DNA of 64,000 nucleotides from Paenibacillus cellulositrophicus (GTDB lineage: Bacteria; Bacillota; Bacilli; Paenibacillales; Paenibacillaceae), in the NCBI RefSeq assembly GCF_009363095.1, contig NZ_CP045295.1:5237001-5301000 (forward strand), written 5' to 3'. A model generated the notes under the pieces. It saw nothing but the letters and a program-made list of their open reading frames with translations, had not been told where the DNA came from and ran no database searches. A program made the position numbers and the translations under genes. Positions 1 through 8,405 of this stretch are shown here, piece by piece. Each line of letters starts with the position of its first letter. Positions within the stretch are counted from its first letter, which is position 1.

Positions 1-317
1 ACGACGGCACAACGGGTTACTGCCGCCAGCATGCGGCACATCGGGTCATACTTCTGCACATCGCATATGACGAAGCCTCCGCCGTGATAGAATACGATAA
101 CGGGCAGCGCGCCTTCCCGCTCTGGCCGGTAGATCCGCAGCGGCAGATCACCGTAAGGCCCCTCGATGCTCTTATCTTGAACCGATGCCAGCTCGAACGT
201 ATCTGAAATGACGGTTCCTGCGGCTATTTTGCGCAGCTCCACAGGATCCAGTGTGTGGGAGGGCGGCAGGGATGCCGTATCCTGTATAAATTTTTCGGCT
301 TGTGCATGCAGTGTCAT
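1..317 (-). CDS. alpha/beta hydrolase, HSL family (3' part outside window)
   Basis: Reading leftward from ATG at 317, the frame stays open to the window edge, giving about 105 N-terminal residues. The segment PVIVFYHGGGFV carries the HGGG oxyanion-hole motif of the hormone-sensitive-lipase group of esterases, preceded by a typical beta strand (LPLRIYRPE). The catalytic GDSAG serine motif and the Asp/His must lie beyond the window, so activity cannot be judged. A ribosome site (AAAGGAAC) lies just upstream of the ATG. The gene is divergent from the MmyB-type regulator at 455, which commonly controls an adjacent oxidoreductase or hydrolase. Substrate unknown; likely a small ester. Confidence 0.85.
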   Translation of the reverse strand, partial: MTLHAQAEKFIQDTASLPPSHTLDPVELRKIAAGTVISDTFELASVQDKSIEGPYGDLPLRIYRPEREGALPVIVFYHGGGFVICDVQKYDPMCRMLAAVTRCAV

Positions 318-454
318 AGAATTCGTTCCTTTCTTTCCTGATATTTGGTTAGGGGACATCATGGCTTGAAGCGAGATTAACATGCCGTTTATACTGAAGG
401 CAGTAGCAAACGTAACTAGCATAAAAACTACCTGGATAGGAGTGAACTCGACCG

Positions 455-1306
455 ATGGAAGCCGGTTTGAACCGAAAAGCGATCGGAGATTTCCTGAAAG
501 CCCGACGAGCGCAGCTGACACCGGAGCAGTTTGGGCTGCCGCAGGGACATACGCGCCGCAGAACGCCAGGACTCCGCCGGGAGGAAGTGGCGCAGCTGGC
601 CGACTTAAGCATTACTTGGTACACGTGGTTAGAGCAGGGCCGGGAAGTATCCGCATCGCCCGAGGTACTGGAACGCCTGTCTTCTGCGCTCCAGCTGAGC
701 CCTACGGAGCGTGAATATTTGTATCTTCTTGCCGGGAGGTATCCTGTACCATCCAGGGATATGTCGGCATACAAGCTGTCGCCCGCCTTTATGAATTTGG
801 TGACGAGCACGCCGTATCCCTTTTTCGTCATCGGACCGGAAAATCGCCTCATCGCCTGGAACGAGCTCGCCTGCGAAATTTTGACGGATTTTTCAGCGAT
901 ACCTCCCGAGGACATGCAGATGCTCCGCCTTACTTTTATGCACCCCGCATTTCGGACCAAAATTATCAATTGGGAGCACTCAACCAAAATTGCGCTTTCT
1001 TTCTACAGGAAGCTGTACGACCGCTCGGCCGGTCAGCCTTGGTATACCCGGCTCATTGAGGAACTGACCACTAGCAGCAAAGAATTTGCCGAATGGTGGC
1101 CTCTTCATGAAGTAGCCGAAAAGAACGGCCTGCGAATCGAAGTGAAGCACCCGGCAATGGGGCACCTGCACTTTGAAATCATTACGTTTACCCAAATCAA
1201 TGATCTTGAAAATCTGATGTGCTGCATCTATATGCCGCTGCCGGAGACACGTACGCCCGAAAAGCTGGAGGCATGGTTGAAGACTCGCCCGGCTGCCCGC
1301 ATGTAA
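455..1306 (+). CDS. XRE-family regulator with MmyB-like ligand-binding domain
   Basis: 283 residues. The N-terminus (residues about 7-70) is a helix-turn-helix of the XRE type; RRRTPGLRREEVAQLADLSITWYTWLEQGR is split here as RTPGLRREEVAQLA and SITWYTWLEQG, the hallmark of the MmyB subfamily. The remainder (about 100-275) matches the PAS-like MmyB ligand-binding domain (FFVIGPENRLIAWNELA, then W..HSTKIALSFY, and a final HLHFEIITF strand). In characterised relatives this domain binds a fatty-acid-like ligand. It faces the hydrolase at 1-317 across about 135 bp, so it probably controls that gene. A short weak hairpin with a T run follows the stop (about 1315-1340). Confidence 0.88.
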   Translation: MEAGLNRKAIGDFLKARRAQLTPEQFGLPQGHTRRRTPGLRREEVAQLADLSITWYTWLEQGREVSASPEVLERLSSALQLSPTEREYLYLLAGRYPVPSRDMSAYKLSPAFMNLVTSTPYPFFVIGPENRLIAWNELACEILTDFSAIPPEDMQMLRLTFMHPAFRTKIINWEHSTKIALSFYRKLYDRSAGQPWYTRLIEELTTSSKEFAEWWPLHEVAEKNGLRIEVKHPAMGHLHFEIITFTQINDLENLMCCIYMPLPETRTPEKLEAWLKTRPAARM

Positions 1307-1436
1307 GCGAATTTTTTCGCCGAAGTGCGGTTTTTTTGCCCTGAATGTTCCTGTTAGTTTTTATACTAGTTAAAAATTTGATCTGGTTCCCTCTGCCTCC
1401 TTAACGTAATGTGATTTACCGAAAGGAGGCGTCTGT

Positions 1437-2666
1437 ATGAAACCATCACCTGAAGTTCCCCGGCCTTTATCTTCTCCGTTACGCCCTCTATTGGTGCTTT
1501 CCTTGTGCGCATTTGCCATCGGCATGGCTGAATTCGTCATCATGGGCATACTGCCCGACATCGCTTCGGACCTGCAGGTCACGATATCGGATGCCGGGCT
1601 GCTCATTTCAGGCTATTCGCTTGGCGTTGCCATTACTGCTCCGCTCATCATGATCTTGACGGGACGTTTGCCCCGGAAAACGCTGCTTCTCCTCCTTATG
1701 CTGCTGTTTGTCATCAGCAACGCTTTGGCCGTATCCGCTCAAGACTTCTCCGTGCTGATGACAGCGAGGATCTTGATGTCCTTGACGCACGGCTCGTTTT
1801 TCGGCGTGGCGACGGTCATGGCGGCTGAGATGGTGACCGCTGATAAGAGGGCCTGGGCGATATCCGTTCTCGTCAGCGGCTCTTCCATAGCGAACATCGC
1901 CGGCGTTCCCTTTGGTACGTGGGTTGGCCATGCCCTTGGCTGGCGTTATACGTTTGCAGCGATTGCCGTCATCGGGGCCGCGGCGCTGGCGGGACTCTTC
2001 CGGCTGCTTCCCGACCATCTGAGCACCCGGACTGAACCGCTGAAACGGGAGATCGGCGTTCTGGGCAAACCGGAAGTATTACTCGCGCTGCTGGTGAGTG
2101 CTATATGTTTTGGCGGCGTGTTTATGACCTTTACGTACGTAGCTCCGCTGCTGGAGCAGTTGGCCATGTTTGACGGCCGCTCCGTTTCGTGGATTCTGAT
2201 TTTGTTCGGCATTGGCGTAACCTTTGGGAATGTTGCGGGAGGGAGGTTGGCCGATTGGCGCTTGAGACCTGCGCTGATCGGAATCACCGCGGGGCTCGCA
2301 GTATGCCTCTTTGCCTTTACCGTGACGCTGGAAAGCAAGATTTTTGCCGTGGCGGATATTTTTCTTCTGGGGGTGTTCAGCTTCGGCATTCTTCCCTGTC
2401 TTACCGTCCTCGTAATGAGCAAGGCAAAGGAAGCGCCAAATCTGGCCACCACCATGAACGTATCTGCGCTGCATATCAGCAACGCAGTGGGGGCCTGGCT
2501 GGGAGGAATGGTCATCGACAGCCGGTTTGGGCTTCGAGCAGTACCGCTCTTTTCCGGAGGGGTTACGCTATTGGGATTGACGCTGATCGTCTTCATGATC
2601 CTGCTGGAAACGAGGCGCAGAAGGATTAGGCGAAAACAGCAGCAGGCGATTCCAGTGAAAAATTAG
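1437..2666 (+). CDS. MFS drug/arabinose-type efflux transporter
   Basis: 409 residues, about 12 hydrophobic segments, in the DHA1 group of the major facilitator superfamily (AraJ/YbcL-like: LVLSLCAFAIGMAEFVIMGILPDIASDL at the first helix, read here in part as FAIGMAEFVIMGILPDIA). The loop 2-3 motif is present as GRLPRKTLL and motif C-like glycines (GVPFGTWVG) follow helix 5. It sits in the cytoplasmic membrane and probably exports a small hydrophobic compound by proton antiport. ATG 1437 follows a perfect AAAGGAGG site. The quinone-reductase-like gene starts 17 bp after the stop, so the two are likely one transcript. Substrate not predictable from sequence. Confidence 0.88.
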   Translation: MKPSPEVPRPLSSPLRPLLVLSLCAFAIGMAEFVIMGILPDIASDLQVTISDAGLLISGYSLGVAITAPLIMILTGRLPRKTLLLLLMLLFVISNALAVSAQDFSVLMTARILMSLTHGSFFGVATVMAAEMVTADKRAWAISVLVSGSSIANIAGVPFGTWVGHALGWRYTFAAIAVIGAAALAGLFRLLPDHLSTRTEPLKREIGVLGKPEVLLALLVSAICFGGVFMTFTYVAPLLEQLAMFDGRSVSWILILFGIGVTFGNVAGGRLADWRLRPALIGITAGLAVCLFAFTVTLESKIFAVADIFLLGVFSFGILPCLTVLVMSKAKEAPNLATTMNVSALHISNAVGAWLGGMVIDSRFGLRAVPLFSGGVTLLGLTLIVFMILLETRRRRIRRKQQQAIPVKN

Positions 2667-2683
2667 GAAGGGGAGTACACCTG

Positions 2684-3676
2684 ATGAAAGCTCTAATCGT
2701 AGAACAACCGGGGGAGGCGCTGGCCTTTCACCTGAAAGAATTGGAGGATCCGGCAGCAGCACCGGGCAGATTGACTATCGACGTCGCGTATGCCGGCGTA
2801 GGCTTCGTGGATGTGATGCTGGCCAGAGGGGAATTTAACCACGTTCAGCCGCCTTATGTCCCCGGTTTAGAGGTTGCCGGCTATGTACGGGAGATAGGCG
2901 AAGGCGTCAAGGGCTTCCGTGTAGGCGAGCCGGTTGCGGCGATGACGCTGTCTGAGATTGGGGGATTTGCTACGGTGGTATCGGTCAGACCCGAACTGAC
3001 CGTACGGCTTGCAGAACTCGATTCCACTCTGGATCTGGCAGTGGCTGCCGCTTCCATCGTCAATTTGACTACGGCTCTGATCGTGATGAAAGACGTGATC
3101 CGCCTGCAGACAGGCGGAAGCCTGCTGGTCCATGCCGCCGCCGGAGGGCTGGGAAGTTTCCTTGGCCAGGTCGCCCGCCGGCTGGGTGCCGGCTTGGTGT
3201 TGGGCACAGTTGGGTCGGAAAGTAAAAAGAGCCTCGCCTCCTCCCTTGGGTACGATGAATTATTTATCCGCTCCGGATTCGTCGAAGAGACGATGAGGGC
3301 TACTGGCGGCCAAGGCGTTGATGCCGTACTGGATCCCGTAGGAGGTACCATGAGAAGGGCGAGCCTTGACGTCATAAAGCCGTTAGGTCAGCTCGTTGTG
3401 CTTGGTAACGCCGGTGGGGAGCCGGATACACTGCAATCGACCCAAGAGTTGTGGTTTAAAAATCTGTCCGTCGCCGGATTTCAGCTGGGTACATACAGCG
3501 ATGCTAACCCCGAGAGGGCAGGCCAAAGGGCCAATGAAGCGCTGCAAATGCTGGCCAAAGGAGAAGTCCATGCCGACATTCTCGGGATTTACCCGGCACA
3601 TGAAGCCAATGAAGCGCTTCGTCTTCTGGAGACCGGATCCACGCGCGGGAAGCTGCTGCTTAAGATGGATGAGTGA
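2684..3676 (+). CDS. zinc-independent MDR-family NADPH:quinone oxidoreductase
   Basis: 330 residues of the medium-chain dehydrogenase/reductase superfamily. The N-terminal GroES-like domain holds GVGFVDVMLARGEF and YVPGLEVAGYV; the Rossmann fold has the dinucleotide loop AAAGGLGSFLGQVARRLGA at about residue 152. The zinc-binding cysteines of true alcohol dehydrogenases are absent, which fits the quinone oxidoreductase branch. Probable role: NADPH-dependent reduction of quinones or enones in the cytosol. It follows the MFS gene closely and is probably co-transcribed with it, a common pairing for detoxification modules. Physiological substrate unknown. Confidence 0.88.
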   Translation: MKALIVEQPGEALAFHLKELEDPAAAPGRLTIDVAYAGVGFVDVMLARGEFNHVQPPYVPGLEVAGYVREIGEGVKGFRVGEPVAAMTLSEIGGFATVVSVRPELTVRLAELDSTLDLAVAAASIVNLTTALIVMKDVIRLQTGGSLLVHAAAGGLGSFLGQVARRLGAGLVLGTVGSESKKSLASSLGYDELFIRSGFVEETMRATGGQGVDAVLDPVGGTMRRASLDVIKPLGQLVVLGNAGGEPDTLQSTQELWFKNLSVAGFQLGTYSDANPERAGQRANEALQMLAKGEVHADILGIYPAHEANEALRLLETGSTRGKLLLKMDE

Positions 3677-3797
3677 ACATGCGTTTCGTTTAAGCAAAAA
3701 AATAGATTGGCTTCAACCAGCCTGCATGCTAAAGTGAAAAAATGGATGAAACGATCCAGCAACACCAGTTCCTATCAAGCAATGGAAGGTGAATGAA

Positions 3798-4253
3798 ATG
3801 GCAGTCAATCCATCAAGCAGCAGCTTGACGTACGAAGTCTTGATCGCAGCTCCGCCCGAGCGGGTGTGGGCGGCCATTGCCACATCGGAAGGAACACGCG
3901 CCACGTTGTTCGGGTCCAGCATCGAATCGACCTTTGAGCCGGGAGCTCGCGTTGAATTCCGGGGACCGGGGCCGGATGGGGACCGGACGCTTCATGTGTA
4001 CGGATTCGTGAAGTCGTACGAGCCGAACCGAGAATTTTCGTATGAACAGCATCCCGCTCCGGCTTACAATGAACAGCATGAATCCGTATTTTGTGATATG
4101 ACTTATCAATTGACGCCGGTGGGGGATCAGACCAAGCTGGAGCTCACCTGTGCATGGTCCGAGGGCAATCCGGGATACGAGCACGCCAAGCAAGAGTATC
4201 CGGCCTCGTCCTATATGGACACGATCCGGAATTTTGCCGAAGGGACAGCGTAG
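3798..4253 (+). CDS. SRPBCC (AHSA1-type) domain protein
   Basis: 151 residues with the START/Bet v1-like fold signature of the AHSA1 branch: LTYEVLIAAPPERVWAAIATSEGTR near the N-terminus, an internal GARVEFRGPG strand, and a C-terminal amphipathic helix. Members bind hydrophobic ligands or act as Hsp90 co-chaperone-like domains; no catalytic role can be inferred. ATG 3798 is preferred over the in-frame GTG at 3789 because GGAAGGTG lies at a proper distance from ATG 3798 only. It stands alone, about 120 bp after the reductase, and ends before a strong bidirectional terminator. Confidence 0.8.
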   Translation: MAVNPSSSSLTYEVLIAAPPERVWAAIATSEGTRATLFGSSIESTFEPGARVEFRGPGPDGDRTLHVYGFVKSYEPNREFSYEQHPAPAYNEQHESVFCDMTYQLTPVGDQTKLELTCAWSEGNPGYEHAKQEYPASSYMDTIRNFAEGTA

Positions 4254-4325
4254 ACCCTGACGGCAGGGACACCGCCGGCTGATCTGTCTCTCCATTTCGT
4301 GATTTCGGGACGGCGCTGCAAATCA

Positions 4326-4363
4326 AAAAAGGCTTATCTCCATTTGGTGGAGGTAAGCCTTTT
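4326..4363. terminator. bidirectional Rho-independent terminator
   Basis: The arms AGGCTTATCTCC and GGAGGTAAGCCT form a long stem with flanking A and T runs, placed between the convergent SRPBCC gene and the GH43 gene, so it can serve both strands. Confidence 0.85.
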
Positions 4364-4391
4364 CATTTTGCCTCGAGCGTGTCACATGCAA

Positions 4392-5375
4392 TTACTTCCC
4401 GTACGGATCGATCGTTTCGATCGTACCGTCTTCGTGGATCGTCAGCTCGGTGAATTTGACGCAGCGTTTGTTGTCCGCGCCGCCTGACAGGGAGCTGTCG
4501 TGATAGAACAAATACCATTTATCCTGGAACTGCACGATCGAGTGGTGGGTCGTCCAGCCGATGACCGGCGTCAGGATTTTTCCTTTGTACGTAAAAGGAC
4601 CCTGCGGGTTCTCGCTCACAGCGTATACGATGTTATGGGTCGTGCCGGTCGAGTAGGACAGATAATACAGTCCGTTATGCTTATGTACCCACGGTCCTTC
4701 AAAATATCTCCGTTCCTCGTCTCCTGCCAAAATCGGCTGGCCGTTCTCGTCGAGAATGGAAATTTCGCGTGGCGCCTCCTTGAAGGTCAGCAGGTCGTCG
4801 CTCAGCTCGGCCACTCTTGGCCCCAGTGCAGGTTCGTCGGCCGCCGGACCTTCTGCATTCGGATCAAAGGTGCCCGTCTGCCATTTTTCCAACTGGCCGC
4901 CCCACAACCCGCCGAAGTACATAAAAGCGATTCCGTCATCATCCATAAGAACGGCCGGGTCAATGCTGAAGCTGCCCGGAATATATTCCGGCTGCGGAGT
5001 GAACGGCCCTGCGGGCGAGGAACTGGTGGCTACGCCGATCCGGAAAATGTCATCGTGATCCCGTGCCGGAAAGAAGAGGTAGTACGTATTGTTCTTATAA
5101 GCCGCATCCGGAGCCCAGAGCTGCTGCTTGGCCCAAGGGATATCGCGGAGATGCAGCGCCTCGCCGTGGTCCTGGCATGGGGAGTTCGCATCGTCCATGG
5201 ACAGGATGTGGTAGTCCTCCATATCGTACTGGTCCCCGTTATCGTTGGACGTGTGCTCATGGTCCAGGTCGTGGGAAGGGTAAATATACAATTTGCCTTC
5301 AAACACGTGAGCCGAAGGGTCGGCGGTATAGATGTGGGTGACCAAAGGCTCGCGCTGCGTCACAGGCTGAGTCAT
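4392..5375 (-). CDS. glycoside hydrolase family 43 protein
   Basis: 327 residues, the usual size for a single-domain GH43 five-bladed beta-propeller. The three acidic positions are visible: base in TADPSAHVF (about residue 20), pKa modulator in SIDPAVLMDDDG (about residue 140), and acid in RYFEGPWVHKHNGLYY (about residue 222). Family members are beta-xylosidases, arabinofuranosidases or arabinanases that act on hemicellulose oligosaccharides. No signal peptide is seen, so it is likely cytosolic and works on imported oligomers. It stands alone; AGGAGG sits upstream of the ATG at 5375. Exact specificity cannot be told. Confidence 0.9.
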   Translation of the reverse strand: MTQPVTQREPLVTHIYTADPSAHVFEGKLYIYPSHDLDHEHTSNDNGDQYDMEDYHILSMDDANSPCQDHGEALHLRDIPWAKQQLWAPDAAYKNNTYYLFFPARDHDDIFRIGVATSSSPAGPFTPQPEYIPGSFSIDPAVLMDDDGIAFMYFGGLWGGQLEKWQTGTFDPNAEGPAADEPALGPRVAELSDDLLTFKEAPREISILDENGQPILAGDEERRYFEGPWVHKHNGLYYLSYSTGTTHNIVYAVSENPQGPFTYKGKILTPVIGWTTHHSIVQFQDKWYLFYHDSSLSGGADNKRCVKFTELTIHEDGTIETIDPYGK

Positions 5376-5456
5376 CTCGTTTCCTCCTTAATCAGTGGTT
5401 GGATGGATGCTGCAATAGGTGCTCCTTTCCATTTTAACAAACAAACCGGGTCAAAA

Positions 5457-5475
5457 ACCTACAAGATTTATAGGT
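5457..5475 (-). promoter_or_regulatory. inverted repeat upstream of GH43 gene
   Basis: ACCTA-N9-TAGGT forms an inverted repeat about 80 bp upstream of the GH43 start codon, and a further TAGGT half-site lies at 5492. This looks like an operator for a sugar-responsive regulator; the regulator is not encoded nearby. Confidence 0.35.
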
Positions 5476-5551
5476 CTTTTCCTCAAAATTTTAGGTTTTT
5501 AAGAGAATGGATGGTTCCCTTATTGAGACGATCAGTTCTATGGGGGCACCT

Positions 5552-5583
5552 AAATAAAAACAGGCGCCATTTCTGGCGCCTGT
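5552..5583 (-). terminator. terminator of the sigma/anti-sigma operon
   Basis: CAGGCGCCA and TGGCGCCTG form a nine-base perfect stem, followed in the leftward direction by TTTTTATTT. It ends the anti-sigma gene transcript. Confidence 0.85.
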
Positions 5584-5593
5584 ACTGCTCTTT

Positions 5594-6664
5594 CTACCAA
5601 GGCGTTTCCGTTTTATGTTCAATCACTTGCGATACTTTGGGTTCAACCATTTGTTTCAATTGTTCCAGCGCACGCTCGTCATCGGAAGCTCCTCCGTACG
5701 AATCGGCCTGGATTTGTTTTTTAGCCTGAGTACTTGCAATGACGTCTATGACTTGTTGCTTGGAGATCTTTTTGGATGCTGCGATCTCGATGACAGATGC
5801 ACCTTTTGCCAATTCTTGTTTCAATTCTGCTGGGCTCATGTGAAGCAAAGCAAAGAGCTTTTCATCGTTTAAAAAGGCATCCGCAGTATAGTCAGGCTTG
5901 CCGTTTGTAGTGAAGAAGCCTTCCACAGTTGCGGCAGGGCCGCCTCCGATCAGCGAAACGCTGATCGTATTCCCTTGAACCATTGCCTGATAGAACGGCG
6001 TTGCTGATCCCTTTTCCGTATAGTTCAATATCAACGTTTTTGAGTCCGAATTCTGCATCGGCTCCATGCTGTATTCGTACTTACCGGTGCTGCCGTACAG
6101 TTTGTTAATGAGATCATCGACCTTCGACTTGATTTCTTGATCGGTTAAGGAGATGACCGGCTTCTCCTGAGGCTGCCAGTTTTCTTGGTTTACATGTTCG
6201 ATTTCACCCGTAATCCCGTTCAGATCAAGCCGGATCTTTTTGCCGTGAGCTCCCTTTTCCTGCAGCACGATGCTGATTTGGATAGCTTTCCCCTGACTTG
6301 CATTCGCGGGATTTCCTCCAAGCTGGCTGGCGTCGACGATTTCAAACGACTTGGTTTCCGGGTAAGAGCGATACAGCTTGTCAAGCACTGCCTGGCCAAC
6401 CGCATCCACCTTGACTTGTTCAGCCGTCATCGGTGTTCTCGTCGCCATTTCAATCAGGGGAGGGGCCGCGAATGCCGCGGTTGGAATCATAATTGCGGCA
6501 GCAACGATGCCGCCGATCCATCTTTTTTTCATCGTTTTTTTGCTCCTTTGTCGTTGTACGTATTGTGAATAGGATTGCTCGATTCGTTTGGAAACAGCCG
6601 GGGGGCATTCCATGGTCTCTGCCTCTCGGGTCAGGTATTCACGGATTTGGCTTTCAATAGGCAT
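5594..6664 (-). CDS. membrane-anchored anti-sigma factor candidate
   Basis: 356 residues from ATG 6664. This start overlaps the sigma gene stop by 11 bases, a usual arrangement for co-translated sigma/anti-sigma pairs; the longer open frame upstream is only the sigma gene out of frame. About 45 cytosolic residues with many charges (IESQIREYLTREAETMECPP) precede a single membrane segment (WIGGIVAAAIMIPTAAFAA, about residues 50-70). A long extracytoplasmic region with repeated strand-rich segments follows. There is no zinc-finger HxxxCxxC motif. Inferred role: holds the ECF sigma factor of the next gene at the membrane until an envelope signal arrives. The sensory ligand is unknown. Confidence 0.7.
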   Translation of the reverse strand: MPIESQIREYLTREAETMECPPAVSKRIEQSYSQYVQRQRSKKTMKKRWIGGIVAAAIMIPTAAFAAPPLIEMATRTPMTAEQVKVDAVGQAVLDKLYRSYPETKSFEIVDASQLGGNPANASQGKAIQISIVLQEKGAHGKKIRLDLNGITGEIEHVNQENWQPQEKPVISLTDQEIKSKVDDLINKLYGSTGKYEYSMEPMQNSDSKTLILNYTEKGSATPFYQAMVQGNTISVSLIGGGPAATVEGFFTTNGKPDYTADAFLNDEKLFALLHMSPAELKQELAKGASVIEIAASKKISKQQVIDVIASTQAKKQIQADSYGGASDDERALEQLKQMVEPKVSQVIEHKTETPW

Positions 6665-7229
6665 TGTTCTTTTCCATCCTTTCCAGGGGGAGGTTTCCCA
6701 AGTGTTTTCGAAGCGACTGCAGGCCGGCATGATATCTGGACTTGACGGTTCCCAGCGGAATATCGAGTAATGTTGCAATCTCCTCCAGCGTATAGTCGTG
6801 GTAAAAGCGGAGAATGATCACCGTTCGCTGTTTATCGGTCAGCTTGTGCATGGCCTTTGATATCTCGGGGTCTGTCCCATCCGTCGTCACCGCGGGCTGA
6901 TCCCAGTGATGCTCTTCCCGGGAAAAGACACGGATGCGTTCGAAAATTCGAAACCTCCTCCAGCTTTTCATCCGGAATCTCTGCACTTGGCGGATGACCA
7001 AGCCGTGCAGCCAGAAGTGGAAAGGACGATCCGGATCATAATTGGGAAGCGAGGTCCACATTTGCATGTAAATCTCATTCATGATATCTTCGCGATCCTG
7101 CGGATGATCCACCAGAAAAGAGACGGTCCGGTAGACGTCCCGATAGGTGGCATCATACAATGTGTGAAACGCCTGCTGATCTCCTTCGATCATTTTTGTG
7201 AGCACGTGGTACATGGATTCGTTTTGCAT
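6654..7229 (-). CDS. ECF-type RNA polymerase sigma factor
   Basis: 191 residues. Region 2 is recognisable (FHTLYDATYRDVYRTVSFLV, then DREDIMNEIYMQMWTSL, the -10 recognition helix). Region 4 is also present (LTDKQRTVIILRFYHDYTLEEIATLL in part, then GTVKSRYHAGLQSLRKHL), with the usual 40-50 residue linker between. It redirects RNA polymerase to envelope-stress-type promoters and is presumably inhibited by the product of the overlapping downstream gene. A candidate autoregulatory ECF promoter lies upstream (7270-7292). SD-like GGAGGG sits before the ATG at 7229. Confidence 0.92.
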   Translation of the reverse strand: MQNESMYHVLTKMIEGDQQAFHTLYDATYRDVYRTVSFLVDHPQDREDIMNEIYMQMWTSLPNYDPDRPFHFWLHGLVIRQVQRFRMKSWRRFRIFERIRVFSREEHHWDQPAVTTDGTDPEISKAMHKLTDKQRTVIILRFYHDYTLEEIATLLDIPLGTVKSRYHAGLQSLRKHLGNLPLERMEKNNAY

Positions 7230-7269
7230 TCAGAGGGCCCTCCTGGGTAAGCAGCTTACACCCTATATT

Positions 7270-7292
7270 GTCGCTCGATGGAAAAAAGGTTC
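7270..7292 (-). promoter_or_regulatory. candidate ECF-sigma autoregulatory promoter
   Basis: Read leftward, GAACC (7292-7288) is followed after 14 bases by CGAC (7273-7270). This resembles the -35 GAAC / -10 CGTC elements of ECF promoters in Bacillales, about 45 bp before the sigma factor start. It is a pattern match only. Confidence 0.35.
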
Positions 7293-7497
7293 GGTTTTTA
7301 TATCATCCTATAAAAAAATATTTGGGCAGTATAGGAGGTGGTGCTTTTACAAAGCGCTGAATTACAACGTCGCCTTGGAGGAATTATACCAATATAAGGG
7401 CTGGGGAAGTATCCGGAAAAGTAACGGTTTGCAACCATGCGCTACACGAACCGTATTAGGATACAAAACGCGAACGCGAATATGGAGGTAATGAGAG

Positions 7498-7704
7498 ATG
7501 AATGAACAACAGGGATGCGTGAAATGCGGCAGCCGCAACGCCAAAACGAAAGAGGTGGCCATGACAGGCACAGGCCTGTCCAAAATGTTTGATATCCAGC
7601 ACAACCAATTTGTCGTCGTCTATTGCGAAAATTGCGGCTATTCCGAATTTTACAATAAGCAGTCGTCGACGGGATCGAATATTCTCGACCTGTTCTTTGG
7701 CTAA
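7498..7704 (+). CDS. small zinc-ribbon nucleic-acid-binding-type protein
   Basis: 68 residues. Two cysteine pairs, CVKCGS near residue 7 and CENCGY near residue 43, form a rubredoxin-like zinc ribbon, with a hydrophobic tail (NILDLFFG). It matches the widespread family annotated as zinc-ribbon nucleic-acid-binding proteins, whose function is not established. GGAGGTAATGAGAG provides a clear ribosome site. It is monocistronic, ending at paired hairpins. Confidence 0.8.
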   Translation: MNEQQGCVKCGSRNAKTKEVAMTGTGLSKMFDIQHNQFVVVYCENCGYSEFYNKQSSTGSNILDLFFG

Positions 7705-7765
7705 GCCGTGGAGGGGCGTCCTCCACAGGCTTAGATAAAAGATCGCCTTTTCCAGGGCGGTCTTT
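7701..7765. terminator. paired hairpins, bidirectional terminator
   Basis: First stem: CTAAGCC/TGGAGG with CCTCCA/GGCTTAG (7701-7734). Second stem: AGATCGCC with GGCGGTCT (7740-7763), flanked by TTTG on the right and by a T-rich stretch when read leftward. They separate the convergent zinc-ribbon and acetyltransferase genes. Confidence 0.7.
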
Positions 7766-7778
7766 GTTGAATACATCG

Positions 7779-8216
7779 TCAGTCTCCTATTTTTTTCGTC
7801 AACAGCAGCTCATCGTCTTTAACATAATGGCAGTGTTCATACGTTTTAATGGCAGCGTCATTCCTCTTGCCAGTCAACAATTTTACGCTTTTTACGCCAC
7901 GTTTCCTAAGATTTTCTTCCAGACATGAAATGATTGCACCCGCAATTCCTCTTCTTCGTACGGCTTTTTCAACATACAGTTCCGTAATTTCTCCCTGCGG
8001 CTCTTCGTAACAAAATGAATGAAAACTTTGGGCACAACCAAAACCAACGAGTTTGCCCCTTATTTCCGCCACGGCAATCAATTCGTTGTTGATCTTCAGG
8101 CTCTCCATGATTTGCTGGGGAGGCCGCTTGTCACCTCCGTTAAACGCTTGGTTTAGCCTCGAGAGTTCCTCTGCATCGGTTACTGATGCCAGCCTTACCT
8201 TGATATCCGCATTCAT
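7779..8216 (-). CDS. GNAT-family N-acetyltransferase
   Basis: 145 residues from ATG 8216, which follows CAGGTGA at a good distance; an in-frame TTG at 8237 is less likely. The acetyl-CoA-binding signature is present (ITELYVEKAVRRRGIAGAI, the R/Q-x-x-G-x-A loop, about residue 95), preceded by the strand GKLVGFGCAQS. The acceptor substrate cannot be predicted; relatives acetylate aminoglycosides, polyamines or protein N-termini. It is monocistronic on the minus strand. Confidence 0.88.
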   Translation of the reverse strand: MNADIKVRLASVTDAEELSRLNQAFNGGDKRPPQQIMESLKINNELIAVAEIRGKLVGFGCAQSFHSFCYEEPQGEITELYVEKAVRRRGIAGAIISCLEENLRKRGVKSVKLLTGKRNDAAIKTYEHCHYVKDDELLLTKKIGD

Positions 8217-8353
8217 TCTTTTCACCTGACCTAACAAGTAATATGATTACATATTCTACCATAATGATGCGGTTCACGGGTGAAGATAACAGGCGTTTAG
8301 CCCCTTAACTCCAGTCAGCCGCGCCTCGATTTGACATCTAACTCTAAATTTAT

Positions 8354-8369
8354 TACTCTAATTAAAGTA
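8354..8369 (+). promoter_or_regulatory. candidate PadR-type operator
   Basis: TACT-CTAATTAA-AGTA is an inverted repeat with an 8-base centre, the geometry used by PadR-type repressors. It overlaps an AT-rich promoter-like stretch just upstream of the membrane protein at 8406, whose downstream neighbour is a PadR gene. Confidence 0.35.
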
Positions 8370-8405
8370 TATAAAACAAAGTAAAGAGAAAAGGTGGAGT
8401 GGAGT

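Noticed and set aside
4500..5729. 409-residue open frame opposite GH43
   Set aside because: Antisense to the GH43 gene, no homology and no start signal.
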